64,000 nucleotides of DNA, from contig NZ_JAQGNX010000106.1 of assembly GCF_028293835.1 (NCBI RefSeq), positions 29,638-93,637 of the forward strand, read 5' to 3'. The position numbers and the translations under genes were made by a program. The notes under the pieces are model-generated. The model saw nothing but the letters and a program-made list of their open reading frames with translations. It was not told the DNA's origin and did not search any database. Below, piece by piece: positions 25,179 through 34,510 of the stretch; positions within the stretch are counted from its first letter, which is position 1, and each line of letters opens with the position of its first letter. Source of the DNA: Pseudomonas sp. GTDB taxonomy: Bacteria; Pseudomonadota; Gammaproteobacteria; Pseudomonadales; Pseudomonadaceae.

Positions 25179-26084
25179 ATGTCGACATTGTCCCGAGTTC
25201 CCACCTACGGCATGCAGCAGCGCAGCGACCGTGCGGATTTCTACATCCGCGACAAATCGGCCCGCCCGCCGCTGACAACCCCTCATCGGCATGAGTACTT
25301 CCAGATTCAGATCAATCTGGGCGGCGATACGGTGCAGCATATTGGTGGCGCCATCCGGCCGTTTCCGCGCAAAACTCTGGCCTTTATCCTTCCGCATCGC
25401 TTGCACGTCATTCCGCATCCCGGTGACGGGAATTTCGTTCTGATTAACTTTTCGCAAGAGTTTTTCCTACAACACCTGCCATGCGATCCCATGGATCTGG
25501 AAGACATTTCTCTGGCCGAAGCGCCGGAGTTGGCGCCTTTCCGCTTCCAGGAACATATCGACTTTGAATTAGGCGACGAGGATTTCGCTGAGGTCGAAGG
25601 GTTGCTGCAAAAAATGCGTGAACTGGACCAGAATCGCCAATTGGGCACCGGATTAATGCTCAAGGGTTATTTGATGCAGCTGATCGGCAAGGTCTGCAAC
25701 CTGTATGAGCCGCAGTTGTTGGCGTCGTCCGCCAGCAAGGCGGAGAAACGCGGCCGTCGCGATGCCTTGGGGCGAGTGTCGAGCTTTATCCGCGAACACA
25801 TCGCCGACCCCGACATGACCCTCAAAGACGCTGCGGCTGCGGCCTTTTTGTCGCCCAACTACCTGACCCACTTGTTGCGCAAAGAGACCGGCAGCACCTT
25901 TTCCGAACTGGTTTTAGAACGCCGCATGCGCCTGGCGCGGACACATTTGATCAACACCACCAAGCCCGTGAGCCACATCGCCGAAGTTTGCGGTTTTGCT
26001 GATGAAGCCTACTTTTCCCGGCGCTTTCGTAAGGCCAATGGTTTGCCGCCTGGGCAGTTTCGGCGGTTGCATCGGGAAGGATGA
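25179..26084 (+). CDS. AraC-family transcriptional regulator
   Basis: A 301-residue protein with an N-terminal cupin-like sensor (TPHRHEYFQIQINLGGDTVQH) and a C-terminal AraC/XylS DNA-binding domain of two helix-turn-helix units (LKDAAAAAFLSPNYLTHLLRKETG and PVSHIAEVCGFADEAYFSRRFRKANGLPPGQFRR). ATG 25179 begins MSTLSRVPTYG; the longer reading would start inside the FAH gene. It probably controls the two upstream enzymes through the direct repeat at 24276. Confidence 0.87.
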   Translation: MSTLSRVPTYGMQQRSDRADFYIRDKSARPPLTTPHRHEYFQIQINLGGDTVQHIGGAIRPFPRKTLAFILPHRLHVIPHPGDGNFVLINFSQEFFLQHLPCDPMDLEDISLAEAPELAPFRFQEHIDFELGDEDFAEVEGLLQKMRELDQNRQLGTGLMLKGYLMQLIGKVCNLYEPQLLASSASKAEKRGRRDALGRVSSFIREHIADPDMTLKDAAAAAFLSPNYLTHLLRKETGSTFSELVLERRMRLARTHLINTTKPVSHIAEVCGFADEAYFSRRFRKANGLPPGQFRRLHREG

Positions 26085-26145
26085 GGTTGGGTTTGGGTTT
26101 GAAATTGCAACTGCATAACAAAATAAATATCTCAGGAGAGAATTA

Positions 26146-26850
26146 ATGGCGAATCAACAATCAATTCATATCGGCCTGGTCGGTGACTACGACCCAAGCG
26201 TGACTGCGCATCAGGCGATCCCCTTGGCGCTGAACATAGCTGCCGAAGTCGAAGGGCTGGCAGTTAGCTTTGATTGGGTGCCCACACCGAACGCCCATGA
26301 CGAGACTGTCTTAGGCCAGTTTGATGGCCTATGGTGCGTGCCGGCCAGTCCCTATCAGGATACCGAAGGCGCATTGAACGCCATCCGTTATGCGCGGGAA
26401 CATCAGATGCCGTTCCTTGGCACCTGTGGTGGGTTTCAGCACGCTTTGATTGAATACGCCCGAAATGTATTAGGCTGGGCAGACGCTGAAAACGCCGAAA
26501 CCGTACCGAACGCTCAGCGCGCGGTCATCACCCCACTGAGTTGCGCATTGGTCGAAGCGGCTGATTCCATTGAGCTGATCCCCGGCTCGAAGACCGCCCA
26601 AGCCTATGGTGTACTTCAAACTACTCAGACTTACCGCTGCCGATACGGACTCAACGCTGAACTTGCCGATGAGTTATTGGCGGGGCCGTTGACTGCAACG
26701 GGCCATGATCAGAGCGGCGATGTTCGTGTGGTCGAACTGGCAGGGCACCCATTCTTTGTTGCGACATTGTTCCAGCCTGAGCGGGCGGCATTGGCGGGGG
26801 AGACGCCGCCTATAGTGGCCGCGTTTGTTCGGGCATGTGCGATTTATTGA
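26146..26850 (+). CDS. CTP-synthase C-terminal-like glutamine amidotransferase domain protein
   Basis: A 234-residue stand-alone class I glutamine-amidotransferase fold resembling the C-terminal domain of CTP synthase: GLVGDYD at the start, FLGTCGGFQHALIEYARNVLG with Cys94 at the nucleophile elbow, and HPFFVATLFQPE near the end. In CTP synthase the last motif is FHPE and its His is catalytic. Here it is FQPE, so glutamine hydrolysis may be lost or altered. Relatives are listed as CTP-synthase C-terminal-related proteins of unknown function, some with selenocysteine at the Cys position. No synthetase partner is adjacent. Confidence 0.78.
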   Translation: MANQQSIHIGLVGDYDPSVTAHQAIPLALNIAAEVEGLAVSFDWVPTPNAHDETVLGQFDGLWCVPASPYQDTEGALNAIRYAREHQMPFLGTCGGFQHALIEYARNVLGWADAENAETVPNAQRAVITPLSCALVEAADSIELIPGSKTAQAYGVLQTTQTYRCRYGLNAELADELLAGPLTATGHDQSGDVRVVELAGHPFFVATLFQPERAALAGETPPIVAAFVRACAIY

Positions 26851-26878
26851 CGGTCCGGAAAATTTCCAGTGATTGAAT

Positions 26879-26956
26879 CTGTAGGGGCCAACGTGTTGGC
26901 GAGGCGGTCTCCCAGGCACGCAACATAAGTCCTGTCGCCAACACGTTGGCTTACAG
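26879..26956. repeat. REPIN (GTAGGGGCCAACGTGTTGG)
   Basis: Left arm CTGTAGGGGCCAACGTGTTGG and right arm CCAACACGTTGGCTTACAG are well matched inverted arms. The right arm overlaps the stop codon of the leftward MFS gene. Confidence 0.8.
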
Positions 26957-28504
26957 GTTCGTCCGGATGGGTGCCACGGGCAAATGACTGTGGTGCACAT
27001 CAGGAGCGGTGTCGGCGGTGCGGACCAGCAGCCAGGTGGCCAGCGCGGAGATCAGCGCCAGGATCGCCGCGACAAAGAGGATACCTTGGTAACCCGCGCC
27101 GAAGCTGCTTATGGCCAATGAATTCAGGCCCAGCGTGCCACCGGATAAATCCCCGGCGGCGATGCTGCGGGTCAGGGTCACTGGGTCGGCGAGGGCATCG
27201 GAGGGTAGCCCACTGGACACCGAGGCCGCGATGCGATGGAACAGAATTGCACCCAGTGCGGCGAAACCCAGAACAATGCCGCTGAAGCGAACAGTCCCGG
27301 AAATACCCGATGCCATGCCTGCACGCTCAGGGGCAATCGTAGACATGGCAACTTTCGCCGTCTCTCCGTTCAAAATGCCCGCGCCAACGCCGGCTAGCAA
27401 CAAGCCGCCAATCATCGACACATAATCAAAGCGCGTCACTGTTATACCCAGCCAGAACAGCCCCACGCTGATCGTCACCAAGCCCAGGGTCAGTAACGTG
27501 CGGCCGCTGAAGCGGTGGGTCAGATAAGCCGCAGTGATGCGTGGCACGATGAACAGCGGCACGGCGATGGGCAGCATCAACAAACCCGCACGTTGCGGAC
27601 TGTAGCCGAGGCCGCTTTGAATATAGATCGGCAGATAAGTCAGCATCGTCAGCAAAGACGCCGCATAGGCCAGGCCCGCGATGATCGCGCCCACATAGGT
27701 CGGCCGCTGAAAGACCCCAAAGTCCAGCATCGGTCGTTCCTGGCGCAGTTCCACCCACACAAACAGCGTAAAAAGTACCGCCGAGCTGGCCACCTCAAAC
27801 AGTACCCGCGCATTGTCCCAGCCTTGATGATTGCCGGAAATCAACGCCAGCGTGATCAGGAACAGGCTGCTGCTGAACGTCACGACACCGAGGTAGTCGA
27901 TTTTGCTAGCCTGGGGATCTCGGGATTCTTTCAGCGTGCGCATGACCAGTACAATCATCGCCACGCCCACCGGCACATTGATATAAAACGCCCACACCCA
28001 ACCGAAATGCTGAGTAATGAAGCCGCCAACAACCGGTCCCAAAGAGATCGCGATACCGATCACCGAGCCCCAGAACGCGAAGGCCTTGGCTCGGTCAGCA
28101 CCACGAAACGAGTGCGATAACGTCGCCAGTGCGGCACTTAACAGCAACGCGGCGCCAACCCCTTGCAACGCACGGGCTGCGTTGAGTGCAGTAACGTTTG
28201 GCGCAGCGCCGCAAATAAACGATGCCACGGTAAAAATGGCCAGGCCGATAACCAGAATACGCTTGCGGCCATAACGGTCAGCGAGGGCGCCCGCAGGCAT
28301 GACCAGCGAGGCGAAGGTGAGGGTATAGGCACTGATGACCCATTCAATATCGACAAAGTCAGCGTTGAGCGAATGCGCAATGGAAGACAATGACACCGCG
28401 ACTATATTGGAGTCCAAGTTGATCATAAACGATGGAATAGACACGCACAGCAGGATCAGAAATCGATGAAATCCTACGACGGGAAGGTGGGTTTCGATGC
28501 TCAT
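26951..28504 (-). CDS. MFS multidrug efflux transporter, DHA2 (14-segment) family
   Basis: A 517-residue permease. Motifs: FMINLDSNIVAVSLSSIAHSL in segment 1, GALADRYGRKRIL (motif A), ARALQGVGAALLLSAALATLS and the antiporter motif C-like GVIGIAISLGPVVGGFI. This is the EmrB/QacA type, about 14 segments. It exports drugs in exchange for protons. The in-frame ATG 13 codons upstream is possible but overlaps the operator-rich gap. Divergent from a MarR gene that is the likely repressor. Confidence 0.87.
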   Translation of the reverse strand: MSIETHLPVVGFHRFLILLCVSIPSFMINLDSNIVAVSLSSIAHSLNADFVDIEWVISAYTLTFASLVMPAGALADRYGRKRILVIGLAIFTVASFICGAAPNVTALNAARALQGVGAALLLSAALATLSHSFRGADRAKAFAFWGSVIGIAISLGPVVGGFITQHFGWVWAFYINVPVGVAMIVLVMRTLKESRDPQASKIDYLGVVTFSSSLFLITLALISGNHQGWDNARVLFEVASSAVLFTLFVWVELRQERPMLDFGVFQRPTYVGAIIAGLAYAASLLTMLTYLPIYIQSGLGYSPQRAGLLMLPIAVPLFIVPRITAAYLTHRFSGRTLLTLGLVTISVGLFWLGITVTRFDYVSMIGGLLLAGVGAGILNGETAKVAMSTIAPERAGMASGISGTVRFSGIVLGFAALGAILFHRIAASVSSGLPSDALADPVTLTRSIAAGDLSGGTLGLNSLAISSFGAGYQGILFVAAILALISALATWLLVRTADTAPDVHHSHLPVAPIRTNL

Positions 28505-28528
28505 GCTCGGCGTTCTCTGAGTGGTGAA

Positions 28529-28607
28529 TGAGCGCTCAAACAACGATTGGTTTGTGCAAACAGTCGAGTGAGGGTATATGCTCCTATTTAATTTGCAGGT
28601 ATATGCC
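28529..28607. promoter_or_regulatory. Operator-rich gap between DHA2 pump and MarR gene
   Basis: It holds the palindrome TGAGCGCTCA (28529-28538), the inverted repeat GTTTG-TG-CAAAC (28550-28561) and two direct copies of GGTATATGC (28573 and 28599) 26 bp apart. These are candidate MarR sites and promoter elements for the divergent pair. Confidence 0.45.
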
Positions 28608-28688
28608 CGTACCGGTCAACCCTTTATTTAGATCTGGTGCTATTTAGATCGAGCGGCCGCATAGGCCACGTACAGGAACGGAAAAATC

Positions 28689-29195
28689 ATGAACAGCACG
28701 TCTGGCAACGTTCGCGCCCCTGTTGTGCTCAGCGGCGGCTTTGTTGTGCCCGAGCAGGTTCTTTGTCACGCCACCAGCCTGCGCAAGGCTACCCGGCGCA
28801 TCTCGCAGATGTACGACGTGGTTCTGGCACCCTGTGGATTGCGCTCTACGCAGCGTTCAATTTTGATGCAGATAGCTCGCAGCCAAGTGCCTTCCATGAG
28901 TGAGTTGGCAACGGCGCTGGTGATAGACCGCTCAGCGTTGGCGCACAATCTCAAGCCTCTGGAGCGTGACGGGTTTGTCTCGGTGGATGTCGACCCCAAC
29001 GACCGGCGCAGTCGCTTGGTCACACTGACCTCGGTGGGGGAGGCCAAGTTGATTGAATCCCAAGGGTATTGGGAAAAAGCGCAGGAATGCTTCGAATTGG
29101 TATTGGGCGCCGAGCAAGCCAGCGACCTGCGCGCATCGCTGGCCTTCATCGCATCGAGCGAATACATCGAGGTCGCTGCGGCGAGTCAAGGCTAA
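28689..29195 (+). CDS. MarR-family transcriptional regulator
   Basis: A 168-residue protein with a winged helix of MarR type (LRSTQRSILMQIARS, MSELATALVIDRSALAHNLKPLERDGFV, wing DPNDRRSRLVTLT). It is divergent from the DHA2 transporter (184 bases apart), the usual arrangement for a ligand-released repressor of an efflux pump. Start ATG 28689. Confidence 0.88.
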   Translation: MNSTSGNVRAPVVLSGGFVVPEQVLCHATSLRKATRRISQMYDVVLAPCGLRSTQRSILMQIARSQVPSMSELATALVIDRSALAHNLKPLERDGFVSVDVDPNDRRSRLVTLTSVGEAKLIESQGYWEKAQECFELVLGAEQASDLRASLAFIASSEYIEVAAASQG

Positions 29196-29326
29196 GGGGG
29201 CTTGCTCGCGATCGCCTGCACAGCAGTCGTAAATCAAGCAGCTCGGTCCTTTCAATTGGCACTGGGGCCGGGGCCGGGCATTTGGGACCGCTTCGCGTTC
29301 CATCGCGAGCAAGCCTGCTTCTACAA
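29195..29326. repeat. REPIN of the GCTTGCTCGCG family
   Basis: GGGGGCTTGCTCGCGATCGCC at left and ATCGCGAGCAAGCCTGCTTC at right are inverted across about 85 bases. The arms differ in sequence from the GCCAAC family elsewhere in the window, so at least two REP classes occur. A lone CCAACTCG...CGTTGG...CTACAG piece follows at about 29340-29369. Confidence 0.75.
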
Positions 29327-29361
29327 AGTAACTTCGTAAACCAACTCGTTATGCGTTGGCC

Positions 29362-30306
29362 CTACAGGTACGGTGTGGATGTCGAACGGTGTTTTATAGG
29401 CGCGACCACCACCGCTTCCCGCGCCGCCTTGGCCCTGCCCGTCTGGACGATATACACCCCGGCGAGGATCGCTGCCACTGCCAACAGGTCCATTGGATGC
29501 ACCGGCTCCTGCACCACAAAAAAGCCGATCAACAGGGCCACGACCGGTGGGATGTAGGTCACTGAGGCCGCCGCCAGGGCGCCCAGGCGCTGAACGATGA
29601 AGTAATAAATAATGTAAGCGACCCCCGTGCCGAGCAAACCCAGCCCCAGGGATACGCCGAGAAAGGCGCGTTGATCATCCAGCAGGCGACTCACGCCATG
29701 CAGGTCGGTGAACGCGGCGATCACGATCAGCGCCAGACCGATCTGGTAAGTCGACAACGCGAGCGCCGAGATACCCAGCCCCGACACAAAACGTTTGGCG
29801 TACACGAACGAACAGCCGACGCTGAGCGAGCCGACGATCATGTACAGCACCCCTTCGAGAGAAATGCCGCCAATCCCGGTGGCCCACGGCCGAGCAATCA
29901 GCAACACACCCACAAAGCCCAGCGCTACGCCCATGCCAACGCGACGAGTCAACGGCTCTTGGCGCAGAAACAGAAATGCGCAAACGAAAGTAAACAGTGG
30001 AATTGCCCCGCTTAACATCCCGGCGACGCTGGACAGCAGCATCGACGTCCCTTTGGCGAAGGCGTAGTAATAAAGGTCCGTCGCCAACAGCGCCATCACC
30101 AGAAAGTGGTGCGCGTGGCGCAGATGACTCCAGCGCAGAGCGCGGGTTGCCAGGGCAAAAACCAGAATGGGCAAAAAGCCGAACAGAACCCGCAGCAACA
30201 CGATCTGCGCGGGTGTAATCAAGGCGACAGCCCATTTCATGTAAATAAAGTTAGTGCCCCAGATCACGCCGAGCAAGGCAAAGGCTATATAGGCGATGTG
30301 TTTCAT
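29362..30306 (-). CDS. EamA-family (DMT superfamily) transporter
   Basis: A 314-residue protein with about ten membrane segments and two EamA halves: LLGVIWGTNFIYMKWAV in the first and EPVHPMDLLAVAAILAGVYIVQTG at the end of the second. Such proteins export amino acids or other metabolites. ATG 30306 (MKHIAYIA) is preferred to one six codons upstream because of AAAGGG before it. It is divergent from a LysR gene (103 bases), which is probably its regulator. Confidence 0.85.
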   Translation of the reverse strand: MKHIAYIAFALLGVIWGTNFIYMKWAVALITPAQIVLLRVLFGFLPILVFALATRALRWSHLRHAHHFLVMALLATDLYYYAFAKGTSMLLSSVAGMLSGAIPLFTFVCAFLFLRQEPLTRRVGMGVALGFVGVLLIARPWATGIGGISLEGVLYMIVGSLSVGCSFVYAKRFVSGLGISALALSTYQIGLALIVIAAFTDLHGVSRLLDDQRAFLGVSLGLGLLGTGVAYIIYYFIVQRLGALAAASVTYIPPVVALLIGFFVVQEPVHPMDLLAVAAILAGVYIVQTGRAKAAREAVVVAPIKHRSTSTPYL

Positions 30307-30409
30307 GGGAGGGGCCCTTTGCATGAGAAGCGTAAAAACCGATTGTGCTTCGGCGCTTGCATCGGCTACAAATCATCCTCTGTGCTCAATGGGATAGAAA
30401 AACTCCACC

Positions 30410-31303
30410 ATGAACAGCTCGCCGCCACTGAAGTCCCTTGTCTACTTCGCAGCCGCCATGCGCCTGAATAGTTTTTCTATGGCTGCTAGCGAGCTATTTG
30501 TCACGCCCGGCGCGGTGGGTCAACAGATACGCAACCTGGAGCGGTGGCTCGGCGTAGCATTGTTCACCCGGCACATTCGCCAGGTTAGACCCACCGAAGA
30601 CGGCTTGGCGTATTGGGCGCGAATTCAACCGGCACTGGCGCAAATCAACGACGCCAGCCTAACCTTGCGCGACCGCCAAAGCTGCGGCGTATGGCTGACC
30701 ATGCCCCCAGGCCTGGCGGCCAAATGGTTCGCGCGACGTATGTCCGGCTTCCTACGGAGCCACCCAGCCATAGCGCTGCATCTGAGTTCATCGGTGGTGC
30801 TGGTGGATTTCGCTAACGAGCGGGTCGATCTGGCGATTCGGCATTTCGATGGGCACGCCCCGGAGCTAGAGACGCATTTGCTCTATCAGGATGAGGCACG
30901 GTTGTACTGCAGCCCGAGCTACGCTGCGCGTTTCGGCTTGAATACCCCTGATGATTTGCGTCAGACCACGCTGTTGCATAGCACCTTGCACCCGCACTGG
31001 AGCGAATGGCTGGCACGCTTTAGTGGGATATCGAAAGGGCAGGTGGCACAAATGGCCGGAATTCATTTCGATCAATCGCTGATGGCCATCGAGGCTGCGC
31101 GGCATGAACAAGGCGTGGTATTGACCAGCCCAATGTTGACGGAAGAAGAGGTGAATAGCGGTGCATTAATCGAGCCCTTCGGCCAGCGATTGCCGCTGGC
31201 CAAAGGATTTTACATGGTCCAACCCAGGCTTTCGATTTCGCGCCCGGCAGTGCAGGCGCTGAAGGAATGGCTGATTGCCGAAGCCGCGACGCCACCTGCG
31301 TAG
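30410..31303 (+). CDS. LysR-family regulator (GcvA-like)
   Basis: A 297-residue protein with helix-turn-helix SFSMAASELFVTPGAVGQQIRNLERWLG and an effector domain of GcvA/AmpR type (VDLAIRHFDG, YCSPSYAARFG). It is divergent from the EamA gene and converges with the AtoE-type gene. Confidence 0.87.
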   Translation: MNSSPPLKSLVYFAAAMRLNSFSMAASELFVTPGAVGQQIRNLERWLGVALFTRHIRQVRPTEDGLAYWARIQPALAQINDASLTLRDRQSCGVWLTMPPGLAAKWFARRMSGFLRSHPAIALHLSSSVVLVDFANERVDLAIRHFDGHAPELETHLLYQDEARLYCSPSYAARFGLNTPDDLRQTTLLHSTLHPHWSEWLARFSGISKGQVAQMAGIHFDQSLMAIEAARHEQGVVLTSPMLTEEEVNSGALIEPFGQRLPLAKGFYMVQPRLSISRPAVQALKEWLIAEAATPPA

Positions 31304-31319
31304 CGTCAGTCGCAACAGG

Positions 31320-32738
31320 TTACGGCATGACTGGCGGCAGGTACGCCAGGGTGGTGCCCAGCAACCACAGCAGGAACAACACCAGCGGGGTATGGATCAG
31401 GAACTGGACGAAGGAGAACCCGATCAGGTCTCGCGCCTTCAAGCCCAACACGCCCAGCAGCGGCAGCATGTAGAACGGGTTGATGAGGTTCGGCAAGGCC
31501 TCGGCCGCGTTGTAGATCTGCACCGCCCAGCCCAAGTGGTACTTAAGGTCATTGGCGACTTGCATCACGTATGGCGCTTCGATGATCCACTTGCCACCGC
31601 CCGACGGAATGAAAAAGCCCAGTACCGCCGAATAAATACCCATCAGCACCGCATAAGTGTCGTGTGAGGCAATCCGGGTGAAGAAGGTGGCAATGTGGTG
31701 CGCCAACGTCTGGGCGTCCGTGCCTTTGACCGTGGTCATCAGCGCTGCAATCGAGCCATACAACGGGAACTGAATCAGCACGCCGGTGGTGGTTGGAACG
31801 GCACGGGTCACTGCATCAAGGAAGCTGCGTGGACGCCAGTGCAGCAGGGCGCCGACCATGATGAACAGGAAGTTGTACGTGTTCAGGCCGGAGATCGCAG
31901 TGATCGCCGGTTTGGTCGAGAACTCATGGAACAACCAACCCGCCGCCAGCAACACCAGCAAGATGATCAGGATCGGGCTGTATTCAAGCCACTCGCCTGG
32001 ACGCGTACGTTTTGGAATCGCTGGAATACTGAAGCTCGGATCAATGCCGCAGGCCGCTGCATCACGGGCGCTGGCCGGGCCGGGTGCAGTGGCATAAGCG
32101 ATGATCAGCGAGACCACCACCAATACTGCCAGCATCACGCCCGACTGCCACAGGAAGATGGTTTGGGTGAACGGGATCATGCCGGTGATGGCGAGGATCG
32201 ACGGTGGCAGGCTGCCGGGGTTGGCTTGCAACTGCGCCGCCGAGGACGAAAGCCCCAGTGCCCAGACCGCGCCCAGACCCAGATACGCCGCAGCGCCGGC
32301 AGCGCGATAGTCCATGCGCAACTCGGTGCGACGCGCTAATGCGCGAACCAGCAAACCGCCAAATACCAGGGACAGGCCCCAGTTCAGCAGCGACGCGACC
32401 ATCGCAATCAGCGCGACCCATGCCACGGCGGAGCGTCCGTTTTTCGGAATCTGCGCCAAGCGGTCAATCAGGCGAACGGCCGGAGGTGAGCTGGCCACCA
32501 CATAACCGCCAATCACCACGAAAGCCATCTGCATGGTGAACGGGATCAGCGTCCAGAAGCCGTCACCAAAGGCGTTGGCGACTTCGGTGGGTTTAGCGCC
32601 CATGCCCAGAGTGGCCACCGCGACGATGACCACCGCCAATACAGCGAATACCCAAGAGTCGGGGAACCAGCGTTCGGCCCAATTGGCACAACGCAGGGCA
32701 AAGCGGGCATAGCGGCTGTCTTCGATTTCGGCGGCCAT
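31320..32738 (-). CDS. atoE: Short-chain fatty acid transporter (AtoE family)
   Basis: A 472-residue membrane protein. Family features: WFPDSWVFAVLAVVIV near the N-terminus, SLLNWGLSLVFGGLLVR, and FFIPSGGGKWIIEAPYVMQVA. AtoE imports short-chain fatty acids such as acetoacetate and butyrate. ATG 32738 follows AAAGGTAGGACCC. It lies downstream of the two CoA-transferase genes and same strand, with a REP in the 223-bp gap, and so completes an acetoacetate utilisation unit. Confidence 0.88.
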   Translation of the reverse strand: MAAEIEDSRYARFALRCANWAERWFPDSWVFAVLAVVIVAVATLGMGAKPTEVANAFGDGFWTLIPFTMQMAFVVIGGYVVASSPPAVRLIDRLAQIPKNGRSAVAWVALIAMVASLLNWGLSLVFGGLLVRALARRTELRMDYRAAGAAAYLGLGAVWALGLSSSAAQLQANPGSLPPSILAITGMIPFTQTIFLWQSGVMLAVLVVVSLIIAYATAPGPASARDAAACGIDPSFSIPAIPKRTRPGEWLEYSPILIILLVLLAAGWLFHEFSTKPAITAISGLNTYNFLFIMVGALLHWRPRSFLDAVTRAVPTTTGVLIQFPLYGSIAALMTTVKGTDAQTLAHHIATFFTRIASHDTYAVLMGIYSAVLGFFIPSGGGKWIIEAPYVMQVANDLKYHLGWAVQIYNAAEALPNLINPFYMLPLLGVLGLKARDLIGFSFVQFLIHTPLVLFLLWLLGTTLAYLPPVMP

Positions 32739-32925
32739 GGGTCCTACCTTTATTAAACTTATTATTGAGCGGCCGAGTGTTCGGCCATGTTTTTGTAAAA
32801 AAGCTTTGTAGCTAAAAACGCTGGAGCTAGAACGCAACATGCCCCTTCGTTTAGTGAAGAGGCAGGATGGCACAAGGTGATGGCATCTTAGTGTTACAGG
32901 TGGAAATGTACTAATGACTTCTATT

Positions 32926-32953
32926 GTCTCGCCAACCAGTTGGCTCCTGCAGA
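32926..32953 (-). repeat. Single REP arm
   Basis: TCTCGCCAACCAGTTGGCTC followed by CTGCAGA, one arm only, just after the scoB stop codon. Confidence 0.6.
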
Positions 32954-32961
32954 GAAACGAT

Positions 32962-33618
32962 TTAGAACGTCATTTCAATTACATCATCCGGCACGATCAA
33001 TTTACCGGCGGTTTTGGCGATGATTTCTTCGACGCTGACCCCAGGCGCGCGCTCACGCAGAATGAACGCGCCGTCGGCGATTTCCAGGTAGGCCAGATCG
33101 GTCAACACTTTGCGAATGCAGCCGGCACCGGTTAGCGGCAGGCTGCAGCGCGACAGGAGTTTCGATTCGCCGTCTTTTGAGGCGTGGGTCATGGTGACGA
33201 TGATGTTATCGGCGCCGGCCACCAGGTCCATCGCGCCGCCCATGCCTTTGACCAACTTGCCGGGGATCATCCACGAAGCAATGTTGCCTTCAACGTCCAC
33301 TTCAAACGCGCCAAGCACGGTGAGGTCAACATGGCCGCCACGGATCATTGCGAAAGATTGAGACGAGTCAAAAATCGATGCGCCTTTGCGTGCGGTCACG
33401 GTTTGCTTGCCGGCATTGATCATGTCGGCATCGATGGTTTCTTCGGTGGGAAATTCGCCCATGCCCAGCAGGCCGTTTTCCGATTGCAGCATCACATCGA
33501 TGTCAGTCGGAACATAGTTGGCAACCAGAGTCGGAATACCAATGCCGAGGTTGACGTAAAAACCGTCTTTGAGTTCACGGGCGACGCGCTGTGCCATTTG
33601 TTCGCGGGAAAGTGCCAT
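32962..33618 (-). CDS. scoB: 3-oxoacid CoA-transferase subunit B
   Basis: A 218-residue protein with the subunit-B signature (NLGIGIPTLVANYVP) and catalytic glutamate in QSENGLLGMG; GGHVDLTVLGAFEVD follows. It works with subunit A to move CoA from succinyl-CoA (or acetyl-CoA) to acetoacetate. It begins 63 bases after scoA ends. Confidence 0.93.
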   Translation of the reverse strand: MALSREQMAQRVARELKDGFYVNLGIGIPTLVANYVPTDIDVMLQSENGLLGMGEFPTEETIDADMINAGKQTVTARKGASIFDSSQSFAMIRGGHVDLTVLGAFEVDVEGNIASWMIPGKLVKGMGGAMDLVAGADNIIVTMTHASKDGESKLLSRCSLPLTGAGCIRKVLTDLAYLEIADGAFILRERAPGVSVEEIIAKTAGKLIVPDDVIEMTF

Positions 33619-33681
33619 GGTCAGGTTCTCTTGTTCTTCTGCGGAGGTGCTTACGAGGGTTAAGTGCGACGAAGCCAGGCC

Positions 33682-34383
33682 TCAGGCCTTCTTCACCGTG
33701 CGCTGTTCAATGCGCTTCTCGAAAGTGCCCAGAATGACTCGGTCGACATAAATGCCAGGCGTATGGATCTCACTAGGCAACAGCACGCCGGGTTCGACGA
33801 TTTCTTCGACTTCGACCACGGTGATGCGGCCTGCGGTGGCGACTACCGGGTTGAAGTTCTGCGCGGTGTGGCGGTACACGACGTTGCCAAAATGGTCGGC
33901 CTTCCAGCCTTTGACGATGGCAAAATCGCCGGTAATCGCTTCTTCAAGGATCACGTTGCGGCCATTGAACTGGCGAGTTTCCTTGCCGTCTGCCACGGGC
34001 GTGCCGTAGCCGGTTGCGGTGTAGAACGCAGGGATGCCAGCGCCGCCCGCGCGCATTTTTTCAGCCAGGGTGCCTTGGGGGGTCAGTTCCACTTCCAACT
34101 CGCCGCTCAACAGCTGGCGTTCGAAGAGGGCGTTCTCGCCGACATAAGAAGCGATCATTTTGCGGATCTGTCGTTCCTCCAACAGTACGCCCAGGCCAAA
34201 GCCATCGACGCCACAGTTGTTGGAAACCACGGTCAGGCCTTTAACGCCACGACGCTTGATCTCTGCGATCAGGTTTTCCGGGATACCGCACAGACCGAAG
34301 CCACCGGATAACACGGTCATGTTGTCAGTGAGCCCATCAAGGGCTTCTTCGTACGTTGATACTCGTTTGTCGAGCCCAGCCAT
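33682..34383 (-). CDS. scoA: 3-oxoacid CoA-transferase subunit A
   Basis: A 233-residue protein starting [15 protein letters not shown]. The glycine-rich start [12 protein letters not shown] and [12 protein letters not shown] are characteristic of the A subunit. It forms the first gene of a scoA-scoB-atoE unit divergent from a LysR gene. No thiolase (atoB) accompanies it. The longer upstream reading is read through the LysR gene and is rejected. Confidence 0.93.
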   Translation of the reverse strand: MAGLDKRVSTYEEALDGLTDNMTVLSGGFGLCGIPENLIAEIKRRGVKGLTVVSNNCGVDGFGLGVLLEERQIRKMIASYVGENALFERQLLSGELEVELTPQGTLAEKMRAGGAGIPAFYTATGYGTPVADGKETRQFNGRNVILEEAITGDFAIVKGWKADHFGNVVYRHTAQNFNPVVATAGRITVVEVEEIVEPGVLLPSEIHTPGIYVDRVILGTFEKRIEQRTVKKA

Positions 34384-34406
34384 GATAGATCCGCCTTTTG
34401 TAGTTG

Positions 34407-34417
34407 TTGTCCGACAA
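34407..34417. promoter_or_regulatory. Inverted repeat TTGTC-C-GACAA upstream of scoA
   Basis: A perfect inverted repeat, 24 bases upstream of the scoA start in the 127-bp gap shared with the LysR gene. It could be a regulator site. Confidence 0.35.
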
Positions 34418-34510
34418 ACTGGCTGTCGAATCGCGTTCAGAACATCTTCTCTTGCCAGCAATGATTTGTTAATTTTGTTTTTCTGATGGATTGATAAAGA
34501 AAGCAAATAT

